From the NCBI RefSeq assembly GCF_041361465.1, contig NZ_JBGKAC010000001.1, positions 372,001 to 436,000 on the forward strand: a DNA stretch of 64,000 bases, given 5' to 3'. The DNA comes from Halobaculum sp. MBLA0143 (GTDB taxonomy: Archaea; Halobacteriota; Halobacteria; Halobacteriales; Haloferacaceae). Below the pieces are notes generated by a model. The model was not told where the DNA came from. It searched no databases and worked only from the letters and a program-made list of their open reading frames with translations. The first letter of the stretch is position 1. Each line of letters starts with the position of its first letter. The translations under genes and the position numbers were made by a program. Positions 54,102-62,707 of the stretch are shown piece by piece.

Positions 54102-55337
54102 ATGCGGCACGCCGTCCTCGTCTCCGCCCTCCTCCTCCTCGTCGTCCCGGGCGCCCTCCCCGGAGTCGTCGGGCAGCCGGGGGGGACGACTCCGACAGCC
54201 GTCGCACAGGCGGACACGCCAGCGAGTGTCGACGCGATGGTCGACCGCCGGACGACCGTGTTCCGGGTGTCGATGGACCGCAGCGGCGACGCCCGGTGGA
54301 CCGTGACGACGCTGTACGAACTGGACGGTCCGGCGGAACGAGCGGCGTTCACTCGGTTCGCGGCGGCCTACAGGAACGGCACCGCCGGGGCCGGCCCGGA
54401 CCCGTCCGCCTGGCGAGCGGCGGCGGCGACGGCTGCCGACGCGACCGGTCGCCAGATGACGATCCGGGGCGTCTCTCGGTCGGCCGACCTCCGGAACGAC
54501 ACCACCGGCGCGCTCGTGTTGCGCTTCCGGTGGACGAACTTCGCCGAACGCACCGAAAACAGTACCTTCCGTGTCCGCGACGTGTTCCAGGCGACCGACG
54601 GCACCTGGCTCCCTCGCCTGGGGTCGGAGCAGGTGCTGATCGTCGAGACGGTCGCCGACGCTCGGATCGTCTCTACGAACTACCCGCTCACGAACCTCAA
54701 CGTCCGGGTTGAGGGTCCCCGAGACCTCGCGGCCGAGCCGGTCGACCTCGGCTACACGCTCGGAGTGACGCCGACGGTGACACCCTCGCCCACACCGACG
54801 GCGACACCCTCCCCGACGGCGACGCCGCGCCCACCGACGACGACCACGACACCGACACGGGAGGGGGGTGACACGGTCGCGTTCGGTGCAGTCGTGCTCC
54901 TGCTCGCGGCTGCCGTCGTGGCGCTGATTGCCTACCAGGGCGGCTTCGGCGGGGCCGGGGCCGTCGCTGTCGACGACGACGACAGAGACGGGGGAGCGCC
55001 GGCCGCCGAGCCCGGAACGGACACGGCGCCGACGCCGGACACCGACGTCGAGTCCGACGCCGAGTCGGACGTCGAGTCCGAACCGGAACCGGACCCCGAG
55101 CCGGAGCCAGAGCCGGAACCCGAACTCCTCTCGGACGAGGAACGGGTCGAACGGCTGTTGGAGCAGAACGGCGGCCGGATGCGTCAGGCGGACATCGTCT
55201 CCGAGACGGGTTGGTCGGACGCGAAGGTGTCACAGCTCCTGTCGGCGATGGCCGAAGAGGGGCGCGTCGACAAGCTCCGTCTGGGCCGGGAGAACCTGAT
55301 CTCGTTCCCGGACGCCGACGAGACCGACGAGGAGTGA
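54102..55337 (+). CDS. Membrane-anchored winged-helix protein with extracellular domain
   Basis: A 411-residue single-pass protein. Signal peptide (AVLVSALLLLVVPGALPGVV), extracellular domain of about 200 residues (TVFRVSMDRSGDARWTVTTL; NFAERTENSTFRVRDVFQAT), a Pro/Thr linker (TPSPTPTATPSPTATPRP), one membrane helix (TVAFGAVVLLLAAAVVALIA), an acidic cytoplasmic linker rich in Glu/Pro, and a C-terminal winged helix (RVERLLEQNGGRMRQADIVS, then TGWSDAKVSQLLSAMAEEGR). Topology is outside to inside, so the DNA-binding domain is tethered at the membrane. Start at ATG 54102; GTG 54099 is in frame. The nearby rhomboid makes release by cleavage plausible, as inference. Confidence 0.88.
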   Translation: MRHAVLVSALLLLVVPGALPGVVGQPGGTTPTAVAQADTPASVDAMVDRRTTVFRVSMDRSGDARWTVTTLYELDGPAERAAFTRFAAAYRNGTAGAGPDPSAWRAAAATAADATGRQMTIRGVSRSADLRNDTTGALVLRFRWTNFAERTENSTFRVRDVFQATDGTWLPRLGSEQVLIVETVADARIVSTNYPLTNLNVRVEGPRDLAAEPVDLGYTLGVTPTVTPSPTPTATPSPTATPRPPTTTTTPTREGGDTVAFGAVVLLLAAAVVALIAYQGGFGGAGAVAVDDDDRDGGAPAAEPGTDTAPTPDTDVESDAESDVESEPEPDPEPEPEPEPELLSDEERVERLLEQNGGRMRQADIVSETGWSDAKVSQLLSAMAEEGRVDKLRLGRENLISFPDADETDEE

Positions 55338-55403
55338 GCCCGAGCGGCCGGATTCACTCCGTTCCGAAACTGTTTACCTCCGAGTGGTCGTACTGGCGGT
55401 AGG

Positions 55404-56192
55404 ATGAAGATCCTCGTCACAGTCAAGGAGGTCGCGGAGGCGGCCGACGACTTCGAGATCGAGGGCGACGACATCGGGGAGCAGTACCTCGAGTACGACC
55501 TCAACGAGTGGGACGACTACGCCGTCGAGGCGGCGGTCCAACTCCAAGAGGCGGGCGACGACGTGGAGACAGTGTCAGTCACCATCGGGCCGGAACGCTC
55601 CGAGGAGACGATCCGGATGGCGCTGGCGAAGGGTGTCGACCGCGCCGTCCGGGTGTGGGACGACGACCTGGCGGACACGGAGCTGGACGTCGAGGCCCGA
55701 GCGGAGCTGCTCGCGGCCGTCGCCGAGGCGGAAGACCCGGACCTGATCCTCTCGGGCGTCCAGGCGAACGACACCGGCTTCGGTGCGACCGGCGTCGCGC
55801 TGGCCGAGGAACTGGGCTTCGAGTGGGCGGCCGTCGTCAACCACCTCGACATGGAGGCCGGCGACCCCGCCGCCGCCGTCCGGCGCGAACTGGAGGGTGG
55901 GGTAGAGGAGCTGACCGAGGTGGACCTCCCGGCGGTGCTCACGATCCAGACCGGGATCAACGAGCCGCGGTACGCCAGTCTCCGCGGGATCCGTCAGGCC
56001 CAGTCGAAGGAGATCGACGCGATGGGGCTCGCGGATCTCGACTTGTCCGAGGAGACGCTGGACACGCCGATCCGTCGCACGGGCATGTACGAGCCGGAGA
56101 CGGAGTCGGACGCCACCTACCTCGACGGCGATACCGACGAGCAGGCCGGGGAGCTGGCGGATCTGCTCCGCGAGAAGGGGGTGGCACAGTGA
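55404..56192 (+). CDS. etfB: Electron transfer flavoprotein beta subunit
   Basis: A 262-residue ETF beta subunit, which carries electrons from acyl-CoA dehydrogenases to the respiratory chain. MKILVTVKEVAEAADDFEIE, YDLNEWDDYAVEAAVQLQEA, GVQANDTGFGATGVALAEEL and PAVLTIQTGINEPRYASLRG are family segments; the AMP-binding region is intact. Overlaps etfA by four bases (GTGA). Confidence 0.96.
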   Translation: MKILVTVKEVAEAADDFEIEGDDIGEQYLEYDLNEWDDYAVEAAVQLQEAGDDVETVSVTIGPERSEETIRMALAKGVDRAVRVWDDDLADTELDVEARAELLAAVAEAEDPDLILSGVQANDTGFGATGVALAEELGFEWAAVVNHLDMEAGDPAAAVRRELEGGVEELTEVDLPAVLTIQTGINEPRYASLRGIRQAQSKEIDAMGLADLDLSEETLDTPIRRTGMYEPETESDATYLDGDTDEQAGELADLLREKGVAQ

Positions 56193-57142
56193 GCGTCCTC
56201 GCAGTCGCGGACCACCGGCGCGGTGAGCTCCGCGACGTGACGTTCGAACTGCTCACCGCCGGGCGCGAGCTCGCGGACGACCTGGGGACGGACCTCCACG
56301 TCGCGGTCGTCTCCGGCGACACGGAGCAGTTCGCCGAGGAGCTCGCCCGCGAGGGTGTCGACCAGATCCACACGGTAGAGGAGGGCGAGGAGTTCAACCA
56401 CGACGTGTACGTCCAGGCCGTCGCCGCGTTGTTCGAGTCGCTGGAGCCGACGGCGTTGGTCGCGCCCAACTCCGTCAACGGGATGGACTACGTCCCGGCG
56501 GTCGCAACCCGGCTGGGGCTCCCGCTGACGACGGACGCCGTCGACCTGGCGTACGACGGGGAGTTGGAGGTGACCCGCGAGATGTACGGCTCGAAGGTGG
56601 AGACCACCGTGGCGGTGACGGAGACGCCGTTCGCCGTCTCCGTCCGGGGCGGGGAGTGGCCCGCCGCCGAGGCGCCCGCGGAGCCGCCCGTCGAGTCGTT
56701 CGACTTCGAGGTCGACGAGGACGCCGTCGGCTCTCGCGTCACCGGCTTCGAAGAGGTCGGCGGCGGCGACGTGGACATCGGGGACGCCGACTTCCTCGTG
56801 TCCGTCGGCCGCGGGATCGAAGAAGAGGAGAACTTGGACCTGATCGAGGACCTCGTGGAGGCGACGGGCGCGACCCTGTCGTCCTCGCGGCCCATCGTCG
56901 ACAACGGCTGGCTGCCGAAGAACCGTCAGGTCGGCCAGTCCGGCAAGAAGGTCACTCCGGACGTGTACCTCGCGATCGGGATCAGCGGCGCCGTCCAACA
57001 CGTCGCCGGGATGAAGGGTGCCGACACGATCGTCGCCGTCAACACCGACCCGAACGCGCCCATCTTCGACATCGCCGACTACGGGGTCGTCGGCGACCTG
57101 TTCGACGTGGTGCCGGCGCTGACCGAGGAGTTCGGGGGCTGA
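56189..57142 (+). CDS. etfA: Electron transfer flavoprotein alpha subunit
   Basis: A 317-residue ETF alpha subunit. The N-terminal domain begins SVLAVADHRRGELRDVTFEL; the FAD-binding C-terminal domain contains LSSSRPIVDNGWLPKNRQVG, SGKKVTPDVYLAIGISGAVQ and HVAGMKGADTIVAVNTDPNAP. Start GTG 56189 overlaps the etfB stop. No ETF:quinone oxidoreductase gene is adjacent. Confidence 0.96.
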   Translation: MSVLAVADHRRGELRDVTFELLTAGRELADDLGTDLHVAVVSGDTEQFAEELAREGVDQIHTVEEGEEFNHDVYVQAVAALFESLEPTALVAPNSVNGMDYVPAVATRLGLPLTTDAVDLAYDGELEVTREMYGSKVETTVAVTETPFAVSVRGGEWPAAEAPAEPPVESFDFEVDEDAVGSRVTGFEEVGGGDVDIGDADFLVSVGRGIEEEENLDLIEDLVEATGATLSSSRPIVDNGWLPKNRQVGQSGKKVTPDVYLAIGISGAVQHVAGMKGADTIVAVNTDPNAPIFDIADYGVVGDLFDVVPALTEEFGG

Positions 57143-57418
57143 CGCGACCGTCGTCACACGAGACTATCTGTACAACTTCGAAGTAGATCGACGAACGTCT
57201 CGGTCGTGTCTGGGAGGATCGACCGTTCGACCCGCTCGACCTCGTCGCCACCGTCGGGGTCGGAGTGGTCGCCGGCTTCCCGTTCGGCTACGGCTACTTC
57301 CCGATCGGGGTGTTCGCCGTCGGTGTATCGGCCGACACGGCGTTCCAGACGTCGGGGGTCGTGACCGTGAGCACGAGCGTCGTCGCCTGACGACCCGTCT
57401 GGCGCGAGTTCTACGGAC
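57143..57418. other. Gap with a possible gene remnant
   Basis: No complete gene is seen. The plus strand has an open hydrophobic stretch ending before 57390 (VATVGVGVVAGFPFGYGYFP) without a start. The minus strand reads acidic residues ending in ETFVDLLRSCTDSLV, also without a start codon of its own. One of these may be a decayed gene end, but the evidence is weak. Confidence 0.25.
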
Positions 57419-58114
57419 CTACCGCAGGCGAGAGCGACGCCTGACCCACGACCCGGCGAGCCCGAGCACGGAGCCGTCGCTCGGGTTCGGCGACGCGGCG
57501 GCGGCGGCGACGCTGTCGGAGACGGCCCGCCACGCCTCGACGAGCCAGTTGGACGTGTGGACGGCGACGGCCTGGACCACCGCCAACAGCCACAGAGCCG
57601 GAACGTAACACAACAACACGAGGAACGCAACGAGTCCCAGCGGCGTCGTTCCCAACCGACGCGAGAGTGCGGTCTCGGCGGGCGGCACGCAGACGGCGAC
57701 CGCGAGCCCGACGGACAGCCACCCGGCCGCTCCGAACAGCACGGCGACGAGCCCCGCCAGCCCGACCGTGACGGCGGTGTAGATCGCTCTGTAGTAGCCG
57801 GTGACGGCCAGTGTGAACCACTCGTCGCCGTCGTCGCGGTCCTCGAACCACTCGTCGGGGGCGACGACGGCCTGGAGGAACAGTTCCCAGACGAACAGGA
57901 TCGCCAGGACGAGGTACGCGAACAGGCCGGTGTCGACGACGAGGCGTTCACCGATTTCGAACGAGAGAACGTCGGACACCCCCCCGACGACCACCAGGAC
58001 GAAGAAGAGCCCGAACAGGAAGTCCACGCTCCGGGTCAGCGCGCCCGACACGGTTCGCCAGAGGAGGCTGACGAGCCCACGAGCAGCAGCGGCGTGCTGG
58101 GTGGCGTCACTCAC
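57419..58114 (-). CDS. Multi-pass membrane protein of unknown function
   Basis: A 231-residue protein with about five helices (FLFGLFFVLVVVGGVSDVLS; GLFAYLVLAILFVWELFLQA; AVTVGLAGLVAVLFGAAGWL; LGLVAFLVLLCYVPALWLLA) and an acidic loop (APDEWFEDRDDGDEWF). No family recognised. It is divergent from the isoprenyl synthase gene, 105 bases apart. Confidence 0.78.
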   Translation of the reverse strand: MSDATQHAAAARGLVSLLWRTVSGALTRSVDFLFGLFFVLVVVGGVSDVLSFEIGERLVVDTGLFAYLVLAILFVWELFLQAVVAPDEWFEDRDDGDEWFTLAVTGYYRAIYTAVTVGLAGLVAVLFGAAGWLSVGLAVAVCVPPAETALSRRLGTTPLGLVAFLVLLCYVPALWLLAVVQAVAVHTSNWLVEAWRAVSDSVAAAAASPNPSDGSVLGLAGSWVRRRSRLR

Positions 58115-58219
58115 AGTCGCACGTCGGTGGCGCCGCAGCTAAGTCTGACGGGACCTCGGCCCGACCCGGCAGTCGACGTTCCGCTACTCTCTTGCCGCTC
58201 TATCACCTCGTGCGACACG

Positions 58220-59062
58220 ATGGAGTACTTGGAGCGACGGGTTGCGATGGTGAACGACCGCCTGGAGGGCGTGACGGGGGCGGTCGAGCCGGCCGAGCTC
58301 TCCACGGAGGTCGAACACGTCGCACTCGCCGGCGGCAAGCGCGTCCGGCCGACCGTGACGCTGTTGGCGTGTGAGGCGGCGGGCGGCGACGCGGAGGCGG
58401 CCGTCGACTTCGCCGTCGGTGTCGAACTCGTCCACAACGCCTCGCTCGTCGTCGACGACATCATCGACCGGTCGGAGGTTCGACGGGGAACCCCCAGCGC
58501 CTGGGCGGAGTACGGCCACGGCCCGGCGCTGATCGCCTCGGACGGACTGCTCGGGGAGGCGTTCGGGCTGTTCTCGACCGACGACCGCGCGATGCAGGTC
58601 GTCGCGGAGGCGATGGTGGAGCTGGGCGAGGGTGAGGCGACGGAACTCGTCGACCAGACGGACTCGGAGGCGGCGTACATGCAGTTGGCCCGCCGGAAGA
58701 CCGGCGCCCTGTTCCGGGCGGCCGCGGAGTTGGGCGCCATCGCGGCGGACGCGGACGGCTTCACCGTCGAGTCGTTCGGGGAGTACGCCGAGCGGGTCGG
58801 CGTCGCCTTCCAGATCCGCGACGACGTGTTGGACGCCACCGCCGACGGCGGCGACCTCGGGAAGCCGACCGGACAGGACGAGGCGATGGACCGGCCGTCG
58901 TTGCTCCAGGTGACGGACCTCACGCCGGCGGAGGCGAACGACCGGGCGCGGACGGAGGCCGACGAGGCGCTCGCGGCGTTGGACACCGCCGGCGTCGGCG
59001 AGTCCGACGCTCGGGGGTACCTCCGTGACCTCGCGGAGTTCGTCGTCGTCAGGGAACGGTAG
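58220..59062 (+). CDS. Polyprenyl (geranylgeranyl-type) diphosphate synthase
   Basis: A 280-residue trans-isoprenyl diphosphate synthase. LAGGKRVRPTVTLLACEAAG, the first Asp-rich motif VDDIIDRSEVRRGTPS, the Lys/Thr region RKTGALFRAAAELGA and the second Asp-rich motif FQIRDDVLDATAD followed by DLGKPTGQDEAMDRP are all present. It makes chains for archaeal lipids or quinones; product length cannot be fixed from sequence. Start at ATG 58220 (MEYLERRVAMVND). It is shorter than typical bacterial enzymes by about 40 residues, at the N-terminus. Confidence 0.93.
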   Translation: MEYLERRVAMVNDRLEGVTGAVEPAELSTEVEHVALAGGKRVRPTVTLLACEAAGGDAEAAVDFAVGVELVHNASLVVDDIIDRSEVRRGTPSAWAEYGHGPALIASDGLLGEAFGLFSTDDRAMQVVAEAMVELGEGEATELVDQTDSEAAYMQLARRKTGALFRAAAELGAIAADADGFTVESFGEYAERVGVAFQIRDDVLDATADGGDLGKPTGQDEAMDRPSLLQVTDLTPAEANDRARTEADEALAALDTAGVGESDARGYLRDLAEFVVVRER

Positions 59063-59068
59063 TCCCGT

Positions 59069-60598
59069 TCAGTCGTCTTCCGTCAGAATCTCCGCCGACA
59101 GCCCCTGTGCCATCTCGATGTCTTTGCTGTTGTTCATCGTCCAGGCGGTGCGGTCCGTGACGGCCTCGATGGCCTCGCGTGCGCTGGGTGCGCCCTTGCC
59201 CGAGCGCTTGACGCCGCCGAACGGGAGCTGCACCTCGGCGCCGATACACGGGAGGTTGGCGTACGCCAGCCCCACCTCGGCGTTGTCGCGGTAGTAGTTG
59301 AGCTGGCGGTAGTTCTCGGAGATCACCGCGCCCGCGAGTCCGTAGTCCACGTCGTTGTGGATCTCGACGGCCTGTTCGATGCCGCCGGAGTACTCCAGGA
59401 GGGCGACGTGGGGCCCGAACACCTCCTCGTGGGTACACCGGAGGTCGGCGTGGGGGTCGGCCTCGTACACGAACGGACCGACCCACTCCCCGTCGGCGTG
59501 GCCCTCGGGAATCTCGTCGTCGTCGAGTTCCTCGCGGTCGACCAGGACGTTCACGTCCTCGTCGCGGGCGAGCTGGTTGTACTTGCGCACCTTCTCGACG
59601 TGTTCGGACTCGATCAGCGGCCCCATGAACGTCTCCTCGTCTAGGGGGTCGTCGACCGCGACGCGCTCGGCCACGTCGACGAACCGCGACTTGAACTCGT
59701 CGTACACGTCCTCGTGGACGATCAGTCGCTCGGCGGAGACACACCGTTGGCCGGTGGTCTTGAACGACGACATGACGGCGGAGTGGACGGCGACGTCTAG
59801 GTCCGCCTCCTCGGTCACGACGACTGCGTTCTTCCCGCCCATCTCCAGGGAGGCTTCACGGCCGGGTTCCCCCCCGAGCTTGTCGGCGATCCCGTGGCCG
59901 ACCTCCGCGGAGCCGGTGAACAGGACCGTGTCCACGCGGTCGTCCTCCACGATGGCGTTGCCGGCGTCGCCGAACCCCTGCACCATGTTGAACACGCCGT
60001 CGGGGATGCCGGCGTCCTCGAACATCTCGGCGATGATCTGGCCACACCACGGCGTCTGTTCGGCGGGCTTCCAGACGACGGTGTTGCCCTCGACCAGGGC
60101 GACTGCCATGTGCCAGAACGGGATGGCGACCGGGAAGTTCCACGGCGTGATACAGCCGACGGTGCCGCGGGGCTGCCGGCGCATGTAGGCGTCCTTCGAC
60201 GAGATCTCCGAGGGCACCACGTCACCGTGCGGGTGACGGGCGTTCCCGGCGGCCCACTCCACCATGTGCCAGGCCTCCGTCACGTCCGCCTTCCCCTCGC
60301 TGATCTCCTTGCCGCACTCCTTCGTGACGACCTCACCCAGCTCCTCGTGACGGTCCTTCAGCTCGTGGTAGATGTCCCAGAGGAACTCCGCGCGGTCCGG
60401 GTACGACATCGCCTGCCAGTCGTCCTCGGCGGCGTCGGCGGCGTCGACCGCGCGGTCCACGTCCGTCTCCGTCCCGCGGTGGAACTCGCCCAGCGTCTCC
60501 CCGTTCGCGGGGTTACGGCTCTCGAACGTCTCGTCGCCGTCACCCTCGATCCACTCACCGTCGACGTAGTGTCGGTACGTGCCGGAGTCTCGGCTCAT
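59069..60598 (-). CDS. Aldehyde dehydrogenase family protein
   Basis: A 509-residue NAD(P)-dependent aldehyde dehydrogenase. Nucleotide-binding and core motifs are GCITPWNFPVAIPFWHMAVA, VVWKPAEQTPWCGQ, LFTGSAEVGHGIADKL, the catalytic Glu region SLEMGGKNAVVV and the catalytic Cys in TTGQRCVSAERLIV. LPFGGVKRSGKG is near the C-terminus. Which aldehyde is oxidised cannot be told. Start at ATG 60598 (MSRDSGTYRHYVDGEW). Convergent with the isoprenyl synthase gene, six bases between stops. Confidence 0.94.
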   Translation of the reverse strand: MSRDSGTYRHYVDGEWIEGDGDETFESRNPANGETLGEFHRGTETDVDRAVDAADAAEDDWQAMSYPDRAEFLWDIYHELKDRHEELGEVVTKECGKEISEGKADVTEAWHMVEWAAGNARHPHGDVVPSEISSKDAYMRRQPRGTVGCITPWNFPVAIPFWHMAVALVEGNTVVWKPAEQTPWCGQIIAEMFEDAGIPDGVFNMVQGFGDAGNAIVEDDRVDTVLFTGSAEVGHGIADKLGGEPGREASLEMGGKNAVVVTEEADLDVAVHSAVMSSFKTTGQRCVSAERLIVHEDVYDEFKSRFVDVAERVAVDDPLDEETFMGPLIESEHVEKVRKYNQLARDEDVNVLVDREELDDDEIPEGHADGEWVGPFVYEADPHADLRCTHEEVFGPHVALLEYSGGIEQAVEIHNDVDYGLAGAVISENYRQLNYYRDNAEVGLAYANLPCIGAEVQLPFGGVKRSGKGAPSAREAIEAVTDRTAWTMNNSKDIEMAQGLSAEILTEDD

Positions 60599-60713
60599 GC
60601 GCAATTCTTGCGTCAGGGGCGTCAAATAGCTGCGGGTCTCGCGACGAGCGCGTTCGGTGATTGTTGTGATCGATCCGGTAGAGTCAATAGTGACGAGACT
60701 TGCACCACAACCG

Positions 60714-61445
60714 ATGGGAGAAAATGAAATCGAGCATCTCCTCACCGAATTACGTGACTGTCCCGGCCGAGCGATCCACGAAGAGGAAACACGAATCGCA
60801 ACGACGCTCGACGTAGTCGCGTACAATAAGTACGCACTCGAAACGGAGCAGAGGAAGATGCGTGAGGAGGCGACACCGAACGACCGGCCTCCCGTTTCGC
60901 AGGCGCGACAAACAGAGTTCTTTCGGGACCTTCACAACTACACGTCTGCCTTGTACACTCTGTACAAGCACGGGAACCGGTACAAACAGAAGTTCTTCTG
61001 TCGTCACTCGGATGGGGCAAGGTCTTGTGACACCTGTGACAGAGAGAACATCGAGTCGCTGAAACAGTTCGGTGTACTCCCAGACTGGGATCTCATCAGA
61101 AAGCTCCGTATGTACACGAACCACTACCGGACCCCGTTGTTGCAGAGCCCGTTGACCTACGAGTCTCGTACCGTCGGTGACAGCAATCTCCTCCAGTTTG
61201 ACGACCACCGCAGACTCGTACTGAACAAGGATTGCTTTCTAACGTGGGCTAGAGAGACGGACAACACCGAAGCGAACGAACTAGTAACGGAGCGTGATGT
61301 CGTTCGTCCCGTTGTGAGCGCGCTCGAACTGTACGACGCGAATCAGAGGTACTACGAGTGGTTCCTCGGCGAGGTGCGGAAGCGCAACGCCGATTCGATT
61401 CAGGAGTTCGATGTACTCGTACAGCGACTGCAGCAGGTGCTGTGA
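60714..61445 (+). CDS. Hypothetical protein, AT-richer than its neighbours
   Basis: A 243-residue protein with no family I recognise. It is less acidic than usual for this genome and rich in Arg, Tyr and Asn (YNKYALETEQRKMREE; TEFFRDLHNYTSALYTLYKH). A Cys group (FCRHSDGARSCDTCDRE) could bind metal. The third-codon-position AT content is clearly higher than in flanking genes, which suggests acquisition. Start chosen at ATG 60714; GTG at 60657 or 60666 is possible. Flanked by the ALDH gene (divergent) and a 58-residue gene. Confidence 0.68.
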   Translation: MGENEIEHLLTELRDCPGRAIHEEETRIATTLDVVAYNKYALETEQRKMREEATPNDRPPVSQARQTEFFRDLHNYTSALYTLYKHGNRYKQKFFCRHSDGARSCDTCDRENIESLKQFGVLPDWDLIRKLRMYTNHYRTPLLQSPLTYESRTVGDSNLLQFDDHRRLVLNKDCFLTWARETDNTEANELVTERDVVRPVVSALELYDANQRYYEWFLGEVRKRNADSIQEFDVLVQRLQQVL

Positions 61446-61512
61446 GTCACAGGTGGACGCCGGGCGTCATAGCCCGCGGATTTTTGTCGTCGTAGACTAG
61501 AACACCGTCACG

Positions 61513-61689
61513 ATGGAAGACAGACAGAAGCGCGAACTGATCGACTCGCTCCGGTCACCGCCTGCCAGCGTCTCGAACAGACTCGCCCAGTTCGGGCTCG
61601 ACGAGCGACCGTCGCTGTCGGACGAGGAGGCGGCAGCGCTCGTCGATCAGATCGAGAGCGGCTCCGAGCGACTGTCGGCGGACGACTGA
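61513..61689 (+). CDS. 58-residue helical protein
   Basis: A short frame MEDRQKRELIDSLRSPPASV ending in SERLSADD. Composition is acidic and codon use is typical of the genome. Two helical segments are likely (RQKRELIDSL; DEEAAALVDQIESGSERL). It ends two bases before the stop of the convergent kinase gene. Function unknown; it may belong with the preceding orphan gene. Confidence 0.65.
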   Translation: MEDRQKRELIDSLRSPPASVSNRLAQFGLDERPSLSDEEAAALVDQIESGSERLSADD

Positions 61690-61691
61690 CC

Positions 61692-62510
61692 TCACGCCGC
61701 GCGGTGGTCGATCTCCCCGCGCAGCGCTGGCCCGTCGAAGTCGTGGTCCGGGCGCACGTCGACGAATCCGAGGTACTCTCGGGCGCCCAGCAGGTCCACG
61801 GCGGGGTACGACCCCGCGGCGGCGTCGACGGCGGTCTGTGCCCCGACTAACGGCTCCAGCGCGGCGAGCGCACACGCGAGGTCGTACTGTCTGGTGGCCG
61901 TCGCGGCGTCGGCGTGGTCGGCCTCGTCCGGCTCTTGGAGGCTCGTCGCGTCGATGAAGTACAGTTCGTCGTCGACGAGCAGGACGTTCTCCGCCCGGAG
62001 GTCGCCGTGTGCGAGCCCGGCGTCGTGGACGGTCGCCAACCGGTCGAACAACGTCGGGGCGAGGTCGGCAATCCGTTCTGCCGGGGCCTCGTCCAACGGC
62101 TGGAACCCGTCGAGGTACTCCGAGACGAGCACGCCGAGACCGTCCACCTCCAGGACGCCGAGCGGCTCCGGAGCCGCGACGCCGGCCGCGCGCATCCGTC
62201 GAGTCGCCTCGAACTCCCGCCGGGCCATCTCGTAGGGGCTGGCGACGTGTTCGAAGAACCCCTCCGTGCCGGCGGTGACGGCGCCGAGATTGCGGCTGGT
62301 GGTCAACACGGCGTGGACGACTGAGTTCTGCCGGCTGATCACCTTCACGAAGAACGCCCCGTCGAGGACGAACGGTGTCGACAGCCAGTTGTCCGCCTCG
62401 ATGAACCGGACGTGTCCCACCTCCCGGTCCGTCCGTTCGAGGACCGCCCGGGCGACCGCCTCCAACCGGTCCCAGGCGACGTTCCCCCTGACGAGTCGTC
62501 TCACGCCCAT
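61692..62510 (-). CDS. RIO/Bud32-like protein kinase
   Basis: A 272-residue atypical kinase. The N-lobe has GAFFVKVISRQNSVVHAVL with the ATP-binding Lys; the catalytic loop is GLAHGDLRAENVLLVDDELY (HGDLxxxN), followed by FIDATSL in place of the DFG strand. FEATRRMRAAGVAAPEPLG is the RIO/Bud32-like linker. Start at ATG 62510 (MGVRRLVRGNVAWDRL). Divergent from ppsA with 197 bases between them. Target unknown. Confidence 0.88.
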   Translation of the reverse strand: MGVRRLVRGNVAWDRLEAVARAVLERTDREVGHVRFIEADNWLSTPFVLDGAFFVKVISRQNSVVHAVLTTSRNLGAVTAGTEGFFEHVASPYEMARREFEATRRMRAAGVAAPEPLGVLEVDGLGVLVSEYLDGFQPLDEAPAERIADLAPTLFDRLATVHDAGLAHGDLRAENVLLVDDELYFIDATSLQEPDEADHADAATATRQYDLACALAALEPLVGAQTAVDAAAGSYPAVDLLGAREYLGFVDVRPDHDFDGPALRGEIDHRAA

Positions 62511-62581
62511 TCTCGTGTGGTCCCCGGTCGCGGCGGTACAAGAGCCCTCGGGTGCGGTCGACGGACGACCCGGATAAAGTA

Positions 62582-62631
62582 TACTCGGAATCGAGTGAGT
62601 TACGTTCTCGCTGTAGAGTCGGAAACGAGTA
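62582..62631 (+). promoter_or_regulatory. Two TrmB-like operator sequences upstream of ppsA
   Basis: TACT-CGGAATC-GAGTG (62582-62597) and GAGT-CGGAAAC-GAGTA (62616-62631) are direct repeats 34 bases apart. They match the TACT-(N7-8)-GAGTA site reported for the sugar-responsive regulator TrmB of Halobacterium. A TATA-like AAAGTATACT lies beside the first. The match is by eye. Confidence 0.55.
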
Positions 62632-62707
62632 ATTTCTCGGGGTCTCACCACCGCTCCGGAGGGTTCGGAAGCTTCTTTGTGTTCTCCGGAGTGGGTTCCG
62701 ATACGAG

